Source: Aestuariispira insulae (lineage in GTDB: Bacteria > Pseudomonadota > Alphaproteobacteria > UBA8366 > Aestuariispiraceae). From it: DNA of 64,000 bases. The stretch is taken from assembly GCF_003385955.1 (NCBI RefSeq), contig NZ_QRDW01000008.1, positions 62,001 to 126,000 on the forward strand, read 5' to 3'. Positions 55,267 to 62,755 of this stretch are shown one piece after another. The notes under the pieces were generated by a model. It had not been told where the DNA came from, ran no database searches, and saw only the letters and a program-made list of their open reading frames with translations. How positions within the stretch are numbered: position 1 is the stretch's first letter; each line of letters opens with the position of its first letter. Both the position numbers and the translations under genes were made by a program.

Positions 55267-56223
55267 TCAGGCTTTCGGCAGCCAGGGCAGTTTGTTCAGG
55301 TCCACATTGCCGCCGGTGATGATCACGCCGACCCGCTTGCCGGCGAAGGCCTCTTTATTCTTGAGGATGGTGGCCAGCGGCACGGCGCTCGATGGTTCCA
55401 TGACAATCTTCATCCGCTGCCAGATCAGGCGCATGGCCTCGATGATTTCCTCTTCTGTCGCGGTCAGGATGTCGGTGACATGGTTGGAAACGAAATGCCA
55501 AGTCAGGTCTTTCAAGGGTACTTTCAGGCCGTCGGCCACGGTCTGGGGCGCGTCATCGGCAATGATGTGGCCGGCCTTGAAGGAACGGTAGGCGTCATCG
55601 GCGTTTTTCGGCTCGGCCGCGATGATCTCCACATCGGGGGCGATACTGGACAGGGTCAGGCAGGTGCCGGACACCATGCCGCCGCCGCCGATGGGGGCAA
55701 CAACCGCATTCAGCCCCTCCACCTGCTCGGTCAGTTCCAGCGAACAGGTGGCCTGGCCCGAGATCACCCGATGGTCGTTATAAGGATGGACAAACTCTGC
55801 GCCGGACTTGGCGACAACTTCAGCAAAGACCGCTTCTCTGGAAGAGGTGGAGGGTTCGCATTCCACGATGGTGCCGCCATAGCCTCTGACGGCTTCCTTC
55901 TTGGCTTCCGGTGCGGTGCGCGGCATCACAACCGTGACCGGAATGCCCCGGCGACCGGCAGCGTAGGACAGTGACAGCGCGTGATTGCCGGAGGAATGGG
56001 TGGCAACGCCCAGCTTTGCCTTTTCCTCATCCAGGCCAAAAACGGCATTGCTGGCACCGCGCACTTTGAAGGCCCCCGCTTTCTGGAAGTTTTCGCATTT
56101 GAAGAAAAGCTCCGCACCGGCCAGCTTGTTGATAAAGCTGCTGGTCAGAATCGGGGTGCGATGGATGTGGGGCTGGATCCGCTCCTGGGCGTTACGCACA
56201 TCATCGAAGGTAGGTACATACAT
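55267..56223 (-). CDS. bhcB: Erythro-beta-hydroxyaspartate dehydratase
   Basis: PLP dehydratase (threonine-dehydratase/serine-racemase fold, no ACT domain) converting beta-hydroxyaspartate to iminosuccinate; 318 aa. It begins MYVPTFDDVRNAQERIQPHI. The PLP Lys is K53 in AGAFKVRGASNA. GVATHSSGNHALSLSYAAGR binds the substrate carboxylate and GGGGMVSGTCLTLS the phosphate. VGVIITGGNVDLNKLPW ends it. GGGAA lies before ATG 56223. It is the first gene of the bhcB-C-D operon. Without the neighbours it would be annotated only as serine/threonine dehydratase. Confidence 0.9.
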   Translation of the reverse strand: MYVPTFDDVRNAQERIQPHIHRTPILTSSFINKLAGAELFFKCENFQKAGAFKVRGASNAVFGLDEEKAKLGVATHSSGNHALSLSYAAGRRGIPVTVVMPRTAPEAKKEAVRGYGGTIVECEPSTSSREAVFAEVVAKSGAEFVHPYNDHRVISGQATCSLELTEQVEGLNAVVAPIGGGGMVSGTCLTLSSIAPDVEIIAAEPKNADDAYRSFKAGHIIADDAPQTVADGLKVPLKDLTWHFVSNHVTDILTATEEEIIEAMRLIWQRMKIVMEPSSAVPLATILKNKEAFAGKRVGVIITGGNVDLNKLPWLPKA

Positions 56224-56437
56224 CTTGTTGCTTCCCGTCTCGCATTGGAAATCATCGGCTTCCGCGAGAGCCTCCCTGTTGTCCGGCGGACCGGACAGAC
56301 CTCTTGTTTGCGGAAAGGGCCATTCCAGAAAGATGGGCAGCGCTTATGTTTTAGGAAAGCTATAAAAAATAAAATTAATCTTTTAAAAATTTTGATAATA
56401 GAGCAAAGAGACTGATCTTATGGCATTTTTGGGTGGT
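56224..56437 (-). promoter_or_regulatory. AT-rich promoter region of the bhc operon
   Basis: A 214-bp gap between the MarR gene and bhcB. Its distal part (about 56360-56402) is almost pure A/T, very unlike the surrounding coding DNA, with poly-A/T runs that probably carry the bhcB promoter or end the MarR transcript. No IclR gene, the known bhc regulator, lies beside it. Confidence 0.45.
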
Positions 56438-56887
56438 TTAAGCAGAGCGGTTTTCATCCAGATATTGCCGGACTTTCACCAGCAAAGGAAGCAGGCGCTC
56501 AATCTCGGCGTCATTGAGTTGAGCGGACAGGGCAGCCAGAAGGGGGGTGACGGTGGTAACCGCCTGTTGTCGCACGGCCAACCCCTGGGGGGTGAGGGAT
56601 ACCAGTTTTGACCGGCCATCTTCCGGGTCTGGACTTACGTGCACCAGATCCCGCGCCTCCAGTCGCTGGATGGTGTTGGTCATGGCGCCCCGGGTCACTT
56701 GAAATGCATTGGCCAGACGCACAAGGCTCCATTCACCGCCCAGTCTGGCCAGGTGGTTCAAGACATTGAACTGTGACGCCTTCAAACCGTCGGGCAGCAA
56801 TCTTTCCAACTCGGTCCGCGCCAGCTGTTCTATGATCCCAATCTCACCCAGAAGTCGGAAAATGGGCGGGTCGTTCAGCTCCGGCAA
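56438..56887 (-). CDS. MarR-family transcriptional regulator
   Basis: A 149-aa winged-helix regulator. The N-terminal dimerisation helix (FRLLGEIGIIEQLARTELER) is followed by the HTH (WSLVRLANAFQVTRGAMTNT) and the wing with DPEDGRSKLVSLTPQGLAVR, then the C-terminal helix. The TTG start has AAAGG 9 bp upstream and begins 2 bp after the nitroreductase-like gene's stop, so the two form an operon. The likely target is the double palindrome upstream of that gene. Control of the downstream bhc operon is also possible from position but unsupported. Confidence 0.9.
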   Translation of the reverse strand: MPELNDPPIFRLLGEIGIIEQLARTELERLLPDGLKASQFNVLNHLARLGGEWSLVRLANAFQVTRGAMTNTIQRLEARDLVHVSPDPEDGRSKLVSLTPQGLAVRQQAVTTVTPLLAALSAQLNDAEIERLLPLLVKVRQYLDENRSA

Positions 56888-56889
56888 GG

Positions 56890-58038
56890 TCAGCCTTTCT
56901 TGATGAATGTCTCCAGGGGCCAGCGCGGCGATGGGGCGGACCGGTCTGCATAGCCCAGACGGGCCAGCATCTGGACCGTATCACCCGCGGCGGGGGCTAG
57001 CAATTCATGGATCGCACCGTTATTGCTTGCCATTTCGGGGTATTCCTGCAACGCCTGGCTCATGGGCTGCATGGCAATGCCCTCGGTTTCGGCGCCCAGG
57101 GCAAGGCGCATATAGCTTCTGCCAGCCAAGATCTGATCGGTTCTGGAATTGCCCGGTGTGGTGATCCAGGCAAAACCCATGGCGGTCATGGCGGTGCGCT
57201 CGACCATTTCCAAACCGCCCCGGAAGGCCATGCTGGTGGGATCGTTCAATGTTTCCCTCGTCAGGATACCGGCAAGATTCATGGCTTCCAATACCGGCCC
57301 GCCGAGCGATATGCCATCGGGGTTGGCTTCGATCTCCGCTTTGCCGATGCGCATCAGATCAATACTTTCCTGATGGGCCGGTTTGGTCCGCATTTCCACA
57401 AGCATCGCATCCCGGGTCAGCTTTCGGAGTTTCCCAACAAGGGGATCAGATTGGCTGGTTCTGGTGGCGGCGGTGCCGATTGCTGTACCGGTCAGTTTAT
57501 TGAGGGCATCTTCATCAAGAGGGCGTGACAGGTCGTAAGCCGTGCGGTTCGTGCGTCTGGTCAAAATCGCCGGGAACAGCGGAACATGCGCCAGGTTTTT
57601 GTTTTCCCGCAGGGTTAGATGGGCGATAGGGCGATGATCCAGATGGCGGCCTGGCTCACCCTCGGGGAAATAATCAATGGCGGCGGCATAGCCCTGGGCG
57701 GCCGCCGCGATCCTGAAGGTTTCCAGGAAGCAGCCCAGGCCGATGGTGATCTGCCGATTGAATGGGTCGGTGGCGGGCAGCAGCCGATCCAAATCGCAGG
57801 TGAGGGCGGCATTGAGGCCGGGTTTCAGATGAACGATCCAGGGCTGGCGATTATGTGGGTTGGGGGCCAGCAATGCATAGGACAGCGCTTGCAACAAGGG
57901 ATTCCCGGTTTCTTTTCCGGCATTCCTCCAGGGCGTTAAGGCCCGGCTTGGATCGCGGGTTAGGGCAAAGCCGGCGGCTGAAGCAACAAGAATGCTGCTG
58001 CCCAGTCCGGCAATTTTCAGAAACGTGCGGCGGTCCAT
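56890..58038 (-). CDS. Tat-exported Acg-type nitroreductase-like protein
   Basis: A 382-aa protein with a Tat signal peptide (MDRRTFLKIAGLGSSILVAS) and a nitroreductase-fold body of the Acg family. LLAPNPHNRQPWIVHLKP resembles the FMN-binding SPSxxNxQPW pattern. LTRRTNRTAYDLSRPLDEDA and the late SYMRLALGAETEGIAMQPMS are typical of the group, which may sequester or use FMN outside the cytoplasm. ATG 58038 has AAGGAAAA upstream. It is first in an operon with a MarR regulator and preceded by paired palindromes. Confidence 0.85.
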   Translation of the reverse strand: MDRRTFLKIAGLGSSILVASAAGFALTRDPSRALTPWRNAGKETGNPLLQALSYALLAPNPHNRQPWIVHLKPGLNAALTCDLDRLLPATDPFNRQITIGLGCFLETFRIAAAAQGYAAAIDYFPEGEPGRHLDHRPIAHLTLRENKNLAHVPLFPAILTRRTNRTAYDLSRPLDEDALNKLTGTAIGTAATRTSQSDPLVGKLRKLTRDAMLVEMRTKPAHQESIDLMRIGKAEIEANPDGISLGGPVLEAMNLAGILTRETLNDPTSMAFRGGLEMVERTAMTAMGFAWITTPGNSRTDQILAGRSYMRLALGAETEGIAMQPMSQALQEYPEMASNNGAIHELLAPAAGDTVQMLARLGYADRSAPSPRWPLETFIKKG

Positions 58039-58055
58039 CTCGTTTTCCTTAGTAT

Positions 58056-58093
58056 GTTTAACGCTAAACTAAATATATAGTTTAACGTTAAAC
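58056..58093. promoter_or_regulatory. Two palindromic operators upstream of the Acg/MarR operon
   Basis: GTTTAACGCTAAAC (58056-58069) and the perfect 14-bp palindrome GTTTAACGTTAAAC (58080-58093) are spaced 24 bp centre to centre. Between them is TATATATTT-like DNA on the minus strand suitable for a -10. The spacing of just over two helical turns puts both dimers on one face of the DNA, matching autoregulated MarR operators. Confidence 0.7.
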
Positions 58094-58134
58094 AATGAAA
58101 GGTCAGTGAAATGAAACTTCTGTGACTGCAGCGA

Positions 58135-58590
58135 TCAGACTGTTTTTTCCGGGTAAACGAGGATTTCCCAATCCTGTGATACGATGATGTCCCCGGTTGC
58201 GCTATCCTTTGTCAGCGCGGTGAGCGAGGCATGTGCCCGGTTGCCTTTTGTCGACGGACGCATTTTTTTAACCGTCGTCTCGACGTGAATGCTGGTGCCC
58301 GGTGGCAGCGGTTTACGGAACAGGATATTGTTGACACCAGCTCCGACGAAATGAGCTTGACCGAACGGATTGGCCTCCACCACCAGACGCATAGTCACAG
58401 AAAGCACATGCCAGCCACTGGCGACCAATTGGCCGAACGGTCCTTCTTTTGCGGCTGTTTCATCCAGATGCATGGGTTGAGGATCATATTTGCCGGCAAA
58501 TTCAAGAATCTCCTCTTGCGTGACAAGATGGCTCTCTGTGCGCAATTGAGTGCCGGGTTGCAGGGCTTCCATGAGGTGGAGGTCAGCCAT
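58135..58590 (-). CDS. MaoC-like hot-dog dehydratase
   Basis: A 151-aa single hot-dog domain. It has FAGKYDPQPMHLDETAAKEG (the hydratase-2 region with catalytic Asp and His), then LVASGWHVLSVTMRLVVEAN, and LPPGTSIHVETTVKKMRPST. Family members hydrate or dehydrate enoyl/hydroxyacyl-CoAs. ATG 58590 overlaps the end of the DUF2000 gene by 8 bp; the longer frame to 58737 is a shadow of that gene. It is the last gene of the MarR-DUF2000-MaoC operon. Confidence 0.88.
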   Translation of the reverse strand: MADLHLMEALQPGTQLRTESHLVTQEEILEFAGKYDPQPMHLDETAAKEGPFGQLVASGWHVLSVTMRLVVEANPFGQAHFVGAGVNNILFRKPLPPGTSIHVETTVKKMRPSTKGNRAHASLTALTKDSATGDIIVSQDWEILVYPEKTV

Positions 58591-58996
58591 GCATCTTTGC
58601 TCCCTTGGTGATCTTATCGACGGTTTTTTTCTCGGCGCGCATGGCCAGTCCGACGATCTTGGCATTGTCCGGTCCGAAAGATTTGAAGACGGCCCGATTG
58701 GCATCATCATGGCCCGTCTGGAACATTTCTTCGACATAGGCCGAGGTTTTGACCTGTCGGTTTAAGGCGCGGTTATGGATTTTTGACAGCGTGTTGCCGT
58801 CGCCCTCCAGGACGATCATCGGCTGTACGGCCAGCGGATTGAATGTATTGCCGTCGGCATCCTCATAATCCCTGCCCAGTATCTCAGGCGTTTGGCCGAC
58901 AAGACCGCTGGTTAGGAAAGCGACCACATTCATCTTCTGCCAGCTGGCCAGATCGTTCCGTAACACAATTGCGATTTTGGTGTCGAACATGCTCAT
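58583..58996 (-). CDS. DUF2000 protein
   Basis: A 137-aa protein of the DUF2000 family (PTH2-like alpha/beta fold). TKIAIVLRNDLASWQKMNVV and FLTSGLVGQTPEILGRDYED are the conserved N-terminal half. MIVLEGDGNTLSKIHNRALN and DDANRAVFKSFGPDNAKIVG follow. Function unknown. ATG 58996 overlaps the MarR stop as ATGA and has GGGAAAGGGA upstream, so it is translationally coupled to the regulator. Confidence 0.88.
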   Translation of the reverse strand: MSMFDTKIAIVLRNDLASWQKMNVVAFLTSGLVGQTPEILGRDYEDADGNTFNPLAVQPMIVLEGDGNTLSKIHNRALNRQVKTSAYVEEMFQTGHDDANRAVFKSFGPDNAKIVGLAMRAEKKTVDKITKGAKMHG

Positions 58997-59409
58997 GTCC
59001 CTTTCCCTAGTTTGATTAGCCCCTGGCGTACTTTCTTGGCTTTGCCGCCCAGGATCATGTCTGCCTCTGCATTCAGGCGATCCATCGCATTGTCCAGCTC
59101 CGGCAACAAACTCCGGGCCTTGTCCTGGAGTGCCAGGCGGTTGATCCGGCGATCCTGACCATCCGGCACACGGGCGACCATTCCTTGTTTTTCAAGCCGG
59201 TCAACAACGCCGGTGAGGGTGGCGCTATCCATGAACAGGGTTGTGGCCAGCTCGCTGCCGGTTTGCAGGTCATATTCGTAAAGGGCCCGGATCACGGCAT
59301 ATTGCACCGGGGTCAAATGATAGGGCGCCAGCAATTCCCGCGCCCGGCGGTTGATCTGTTTCGCTGCGCCGCTAATAAGATAACTTATGCAATCCGTAAT
59401 ATTTTCCAT
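58993..59409 (-). CDS. MarR-family transcriptional regulator
   Basis: A 138-aa winged-helix regulator: N-terminal helix AKQINRRARELLAPYHLTPV, HTH TGSELATTLFMDSATLTGVV, and wing RVPDGQDRRINRLALQDKAR. It is first in an operon with DUF2000 and MaoC-like genes. An inverted repeat just upstream suggests autoregulation. It is not closely alike to the other MarR protein 2 kb away. Confidence 0.9.
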   Translation of the reverse strand: MENITDCISYLISGAAKQINRRARELLAPYHLTPVQYAVIRALYEYDLQTGSELATTLFMDSATLTGVVDRLEKQGMVARVPDGQDRRINRLALQDKARSLLPELDNAMDRLNAEADMILGGKAKKVRQGLIKLGKGT

Positions 59410-59419
59410 GACGGTATTA

Positions 59420-59442
59420 TGTACAAATAATATTTGTATACA
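59420..59442. promoter_or_regulatory. Inverted repeat upstream of the MarR-DUF2000-MaoC operon
   Basis: TGTACAAATA and TATTTGTATACA face each other across one base, 11 bp upstream of the MarR ATG; the right arm also contains the palindrome TTGTATACAA. It overlaps the only AT-rich stretch able to hold a promoter, so it probably is the repressor site. Confidence 0.55.
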
Positions 59443-59497
59443 AGATATATGTGCAAAAAGTTTTAGGAGTGACTGGGTAACTCGGCCTGTCTAAAGA

Positions 59498-62065
59498 TCA
59501 GTTGGTAATGCTGGAAAAGAGATTGCTTTGCTGTTCCGGCAAGCGCCGCTCAAGGGACAAGGTCAGCGTGACGGTGGTTCCTACGTCTGGAGTGCTTTCC
59601 ATGGAGAGATTGCCGCCATGCAATTCCGCCAACTGTTTGCTGAGCGCCAGGCCGATTCCGGTGCCGGGTTCTTTGGCGGTGCCCGGATGGCTCAGCTGCA
59701 CAAAGGGTTCCAAGACGCGGTCGATGTCGGCCGCATCAATTCCAATGCCGTTATCCGTCACGGAAAGCCGTATGGCATCATCAATCACCAGGCGTACTGC
59801 GATATCACCGCCAGAATTGGTGAACTTGATCGCGTTGGACAGAAGATTCAACAGGATCTGGCGTAAGGCGCGTCCATCACCAAGAATCGGGCAGTTCTGA
59901 GGGGCGGCCGTTGATAGATGAATGGATTTGGCTTCGGCCAATCCCTTAACGATGCGGGTGCTGGCCTCAATGATCTCAACCAGATCAATGGATTCCTCCT
60001 GCAACTCCATAGTGCCGATTTCGATCCGGGATAGATTGAGAATATCGTTAAGCAGGGTGAGGAGATGCTGGCCGCTGGTCCGGATGTCGTCGGCATATTC
60101 CACATAGCGGTCATTGCCGACCGGGCCCAGTTCCTGTCGCTGGATCATTTCGGCCAACCCCAGGATGGCATTCAGAGGCGTGCGCAATTCATGGCTCATA
60201 TTGGCCAGGAATTCCGATTTGGCCTTGCTGGCCATCTCTGCGGTGATACGGGCTTCCAGGGCGTCTTGTTCCGCTTGTTTCAAGGGCGTGATATCGCTTC
60301 GGATGCCAACAATCCAGCCTTGACCCATGGAACGTTCCCGCACAGAAATCCAGCGTCCGTCATCCAGGCGCGCGATATAGGCATCCTCAGAGCTGTCACG
60401 GTGAACCCGCAACCGTTTGTTGATCCAGCCCTCGCGGTCATTTTGCGCGCGATCCGAAACCACATTGATATGTTCCAGCGTATAGCGGAGGATTTCTTCG
60501 TAGGTTTTACCGACCGCGCCGCCGGGGATATCCCTGAGGAAAGGATAAATCTGCAGATATTCCTCGTTATAGAGCGCCAGGCGGTCTTCCTCATCCCACA
60601 AAGTGACACCGTCGGCCATGCTCTCGATCGCGGCATGAAGGCGTTGTTCGGCCTGGCGCAGGGAGGTGACATCGCGGGTGACAAAAGCGACCAGCGCGGG
60701 CGCGCGTTTCGTGGCCGGCACCAAAGAGGTCTTGCCTTCAAAAATCACTTCGCTGCCCTGAATGGTGAGGCAATATTCGACAAACTGGTTCTTGCCGGTT
60801 TCCAGCGTCTTAGAGACAACCTCTTTCAGCTTGGAGGCAACATCATGGGGCAACAGGTCGGAAAAGCGTTTGCCGATCAGATCCTGGCGATTGCGGATCA
60901 ATAACCTTTCGTCGCCGTAAATCTCCAGATAGCGCCCCTCGGCATCAAACAGGAAACCCAGGTCGGGCAGGGCGGCGGCAAAGCCGGTGAGGCGGCTTTT
61001 TGACTCGCTGAGCGCATCCTGGTTATCCGCAACCTGCTGTTCCAACATGGATGTGGCGCGACGCAAAGTATGCGTGCGCATCATCATGAAAAACCAGGCT
61101 GCTAGGAAAATGACCAGGGTCAAAATGGCGCCCAGCGACAGGCTGAGCCAACGCATGGTATTCATGCCTGCGGCCAGCTCGCTGTCAGGGGCGGATAGGG
61201 CGATGATGAATTTGTGTGGGCCAAAGGATACCGAATCCCACGCGGCCAGTTTTCGCACGACCGCGCCGCTTCGTTTGCGGGTGAAATGATAGGTGTCAAC
61301 GCCGCTTTTTTCGCTGATCAGCCGATTATCGAACCGACGCAGGTCCGGATAATCCACATGCATACCGTCGAAAACACTGCGCCCGATAATCTCGGTCTCA
61401 TGGTCATAAAGGATGGTTCCGGCCTGATTCATCAGATATCCCGCGCCAAATTCGCCGGACCGGAGGGGGGAGACATATTTCTGGGAAAGATCAGCGATAT
61501 CCACCAGACTGACAAGCAAGCCCCGGGTCATGTCACCTCGCAAGTCATTGGCCGGGATAGGAAACAGAACTGCGGCAATCTGATGGCTGTTGGTAACCAG
61601 GAAATCGGGAAAGAGCAGATAAGGATCGGTCCGGTTTTCGGACTGCCAATAGTTGTTGAGCCAGAAGGCTAGCTGTTGATCAACAACGGAATCGCTTTCA
61701 AAGCCAGCGGCAGCCACCAACTGACGGTCCGGCCCGTAATGGATGAAACGGACAGAATCGCCAAAATTCGAAAGCGCGCGGGTTAGGATTTCTGCCGAGC
61801 GCCTATTGCCGGGTACGGGGCCTCGCTGGGCCTCGCTCAGCGTCAAGGCGACTTCGCCGGCCCGGGTGGACAGGAAATCAAGACGCTGCTGCATGCTCGC
61901 CGCGCTGGATTGGGTCAGGAGCGCCTGCTGCTCCAAAAACACATGTTCCTGATCTTCAGCGGCAAATCGTTCCGCCGTGAAAACCGACATTGTGAACAGG
62001 GCCACGGCAACCAGGACAGTTGCAAAAAAATAAAGGCCCGACCGGTTTTTTGGCGAAAGAATCAT
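59498..62065 (-). CDS. Membrane sensor histidine kinase with two PAS regions
   Basis: An 855-aa kinase. TM1 (about 10-30) and TM2 (about 305-328) bracket a roughly 275-residue periplasmic sensor of double-Cache type. A coiled coil (335-360) leads to PAS 1 (about 362-475) and PAS 2 (about 478-598, PAS_7-like). HisKA carries the phospho-acceptor His625 in ANMSHELRTPLNAILGL. The ATPase domain has the N box LLNLLSNAIKFTNSGG, G1 VTDNGIGID and G2 GTGIGLALSKQLAELHGG. There is no receiver domain and no adjacent response-regulator gene, so the partner is elsewhere. It starts at ATG 62065, 59 bp after pqiC. Confidence 0.95.
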   Translation of the reverse strand: MILSPKNRSGLYFFATVLVAVALFTMSVFTAERFAAEDQEHVFLEQQALLTQSSAASMQQRLDFLSTRAGEVALTLSEAQRGPVPGNRRSAEILTRALSNFGDSVRFIHYGPDRQLVAAAGFESDSVVDQQLAFWLNNYWQSENRTDPYLLFPDFLVTNSHQIAAVLFPIPANDLRGDMTRGLLVSLVDIADLSQKYVSPLRSGEFGAGYLMNQAGTILYDHETEIIGRSVFDGMHVDYPDLRRFDNRLISEKSGVDTYHFTRKRSGAVVRKLAAWDSVSFGPHKFIIALSAPDSELAAGMNTMRWLSLSLGAILTLVIFLAAWFFMMMRTHTLRRATSMLEQQVADNQDALSESKSRLTGFAAALPDLGFLFDAEGRYLEIYGDERLLIRNRQDLIGKRFSDLLPHDVASKLKEVVSKTLETGKNQFVEYCLTIQGSEVIFEGKTSLVPATKRAPALVAFVTRDVTSLRQAEQRLHAAIESMADGVTLWDEEDRLALYNEEYLQIYPFLRDIPGGAVGKTYEEILRYTLEHINVVSDRAQNDREGWINKRLRVHRDSSEDAYIARLDDGRWISVRERSMGQGWIVGIRSDITPLKQAEQDALEARITAEMASKAKSEFLANMSHELRTPLNAILGLAEMIQRQELGPVGNDRYVEYADDIRTSGQHLLTLLNDILNLSRIEIGTMELQEESIDLVEIIEASTRIVKGLAEAKSIHLSTAAPQNCPILGDGRALRQILLNLLSNAIKFTNSGGDIAVRLVIDDAIRLSVTDNGIGIDAADIDRVLEPFVQLSHPGTAKEPGTGIGLALSKQLAELHGGNLSMESTPDVGTTVTLTLSLERRLPEQQSNLFSSITN

Positions 62066-62124
62066 GAATTCACTTCTGGATTAGGATTGGCACATTCTTG
62101 TACGAAATTCACATATCATGAAAA

Positions 62125-62730
62125 TCACGAGGATGCTAATGCAACGGTGCGCGCAGCCGTTGCAAGATCGCCAGCCAGCTCCAAAACGAGGTTGCTCAGG
62201 GCGGCGGCGTTATCTTCATGGCCGCCACCATTTTGCGACTGATAGATCTTTCCATCCCGTAAGCGAGGTTTGCCATCCAGGCTATTGAACAGGCTCCAAC
62301 GTGCTTTCAGGCTGACATCCCCCGTCGGGGAAAAACGGACTTCTGCAATATCCAATGTAATCTGAATGACGTCCGGTCCGGGGCGCAGAGACGCCGGATA
62401 GGCATAAACCTGTTCGGTTTCAAGCGCTGCCGACAGATTATCGATCAACACACGTTTGAGATTGTCGTGCAGCGGTTCAGCCCATTGATCCAATTCTGAC
62501 AATGCGAGCTTGTTGTCGGAGGTATGAGTGACCAATTGCGGCCTGTCCAGATAGCCCGGCAACGTGACCGGGCCCAGCAGAACAGCTTTACCCGCCGACA
62601 GGGGCGGGCCGTCCTGTTCCGCTCCACCGGCGGACAGCATGTAAAAACGTGTCGGCTGGGACGGACTGCCAACGCAGCCGGCCAGCAGAAGGACGGCGGC
62701 CAGGGCAATGAAGAGGCGTTTTGATATCAT
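62125..62730 (-). CDS. pqiC: PqiC-type outer-membrane lipoprotein
   Basis: A 201-aa lipoprotein (lipobox LLAGC, Cys at about 19) of the ABC-type transport auxiliary family. QPTRFYMLSAGG begins the mature domain. LGPVTLPGYLDRPQLVTHTS and LDQWAEPLHDNLKRVLIDNL are the conserved blocks. In the Pqi system PqiC forms the outer-membrane end of a PqiB tunnel carrying lipids across the periplasm. It lies 25 bp after the pqiB stop on the same strand. Confidence 0.9.
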   Translation of the reverse strand: MISKRLFIALAAVLLLAGCVGSPSQPTRFYMLSAGGAEQDGPPLSAGKAVLLGPVTLPGYLDRPQLVTHTSDNKLALSELDQWAEPLHDNLKRVLIDNLSAALETEQVYAYPASLRPGPDVIQITLDIAEVRFSPTGDVSLKARWSLFNSLDGKPRLRDGKIYQSQNGGGHEDNAAALSNLVLELAGDLATAARTVALASS

Positions 62731-62755
62731 ATCAATACTGTCCTTGTTTGATGGC

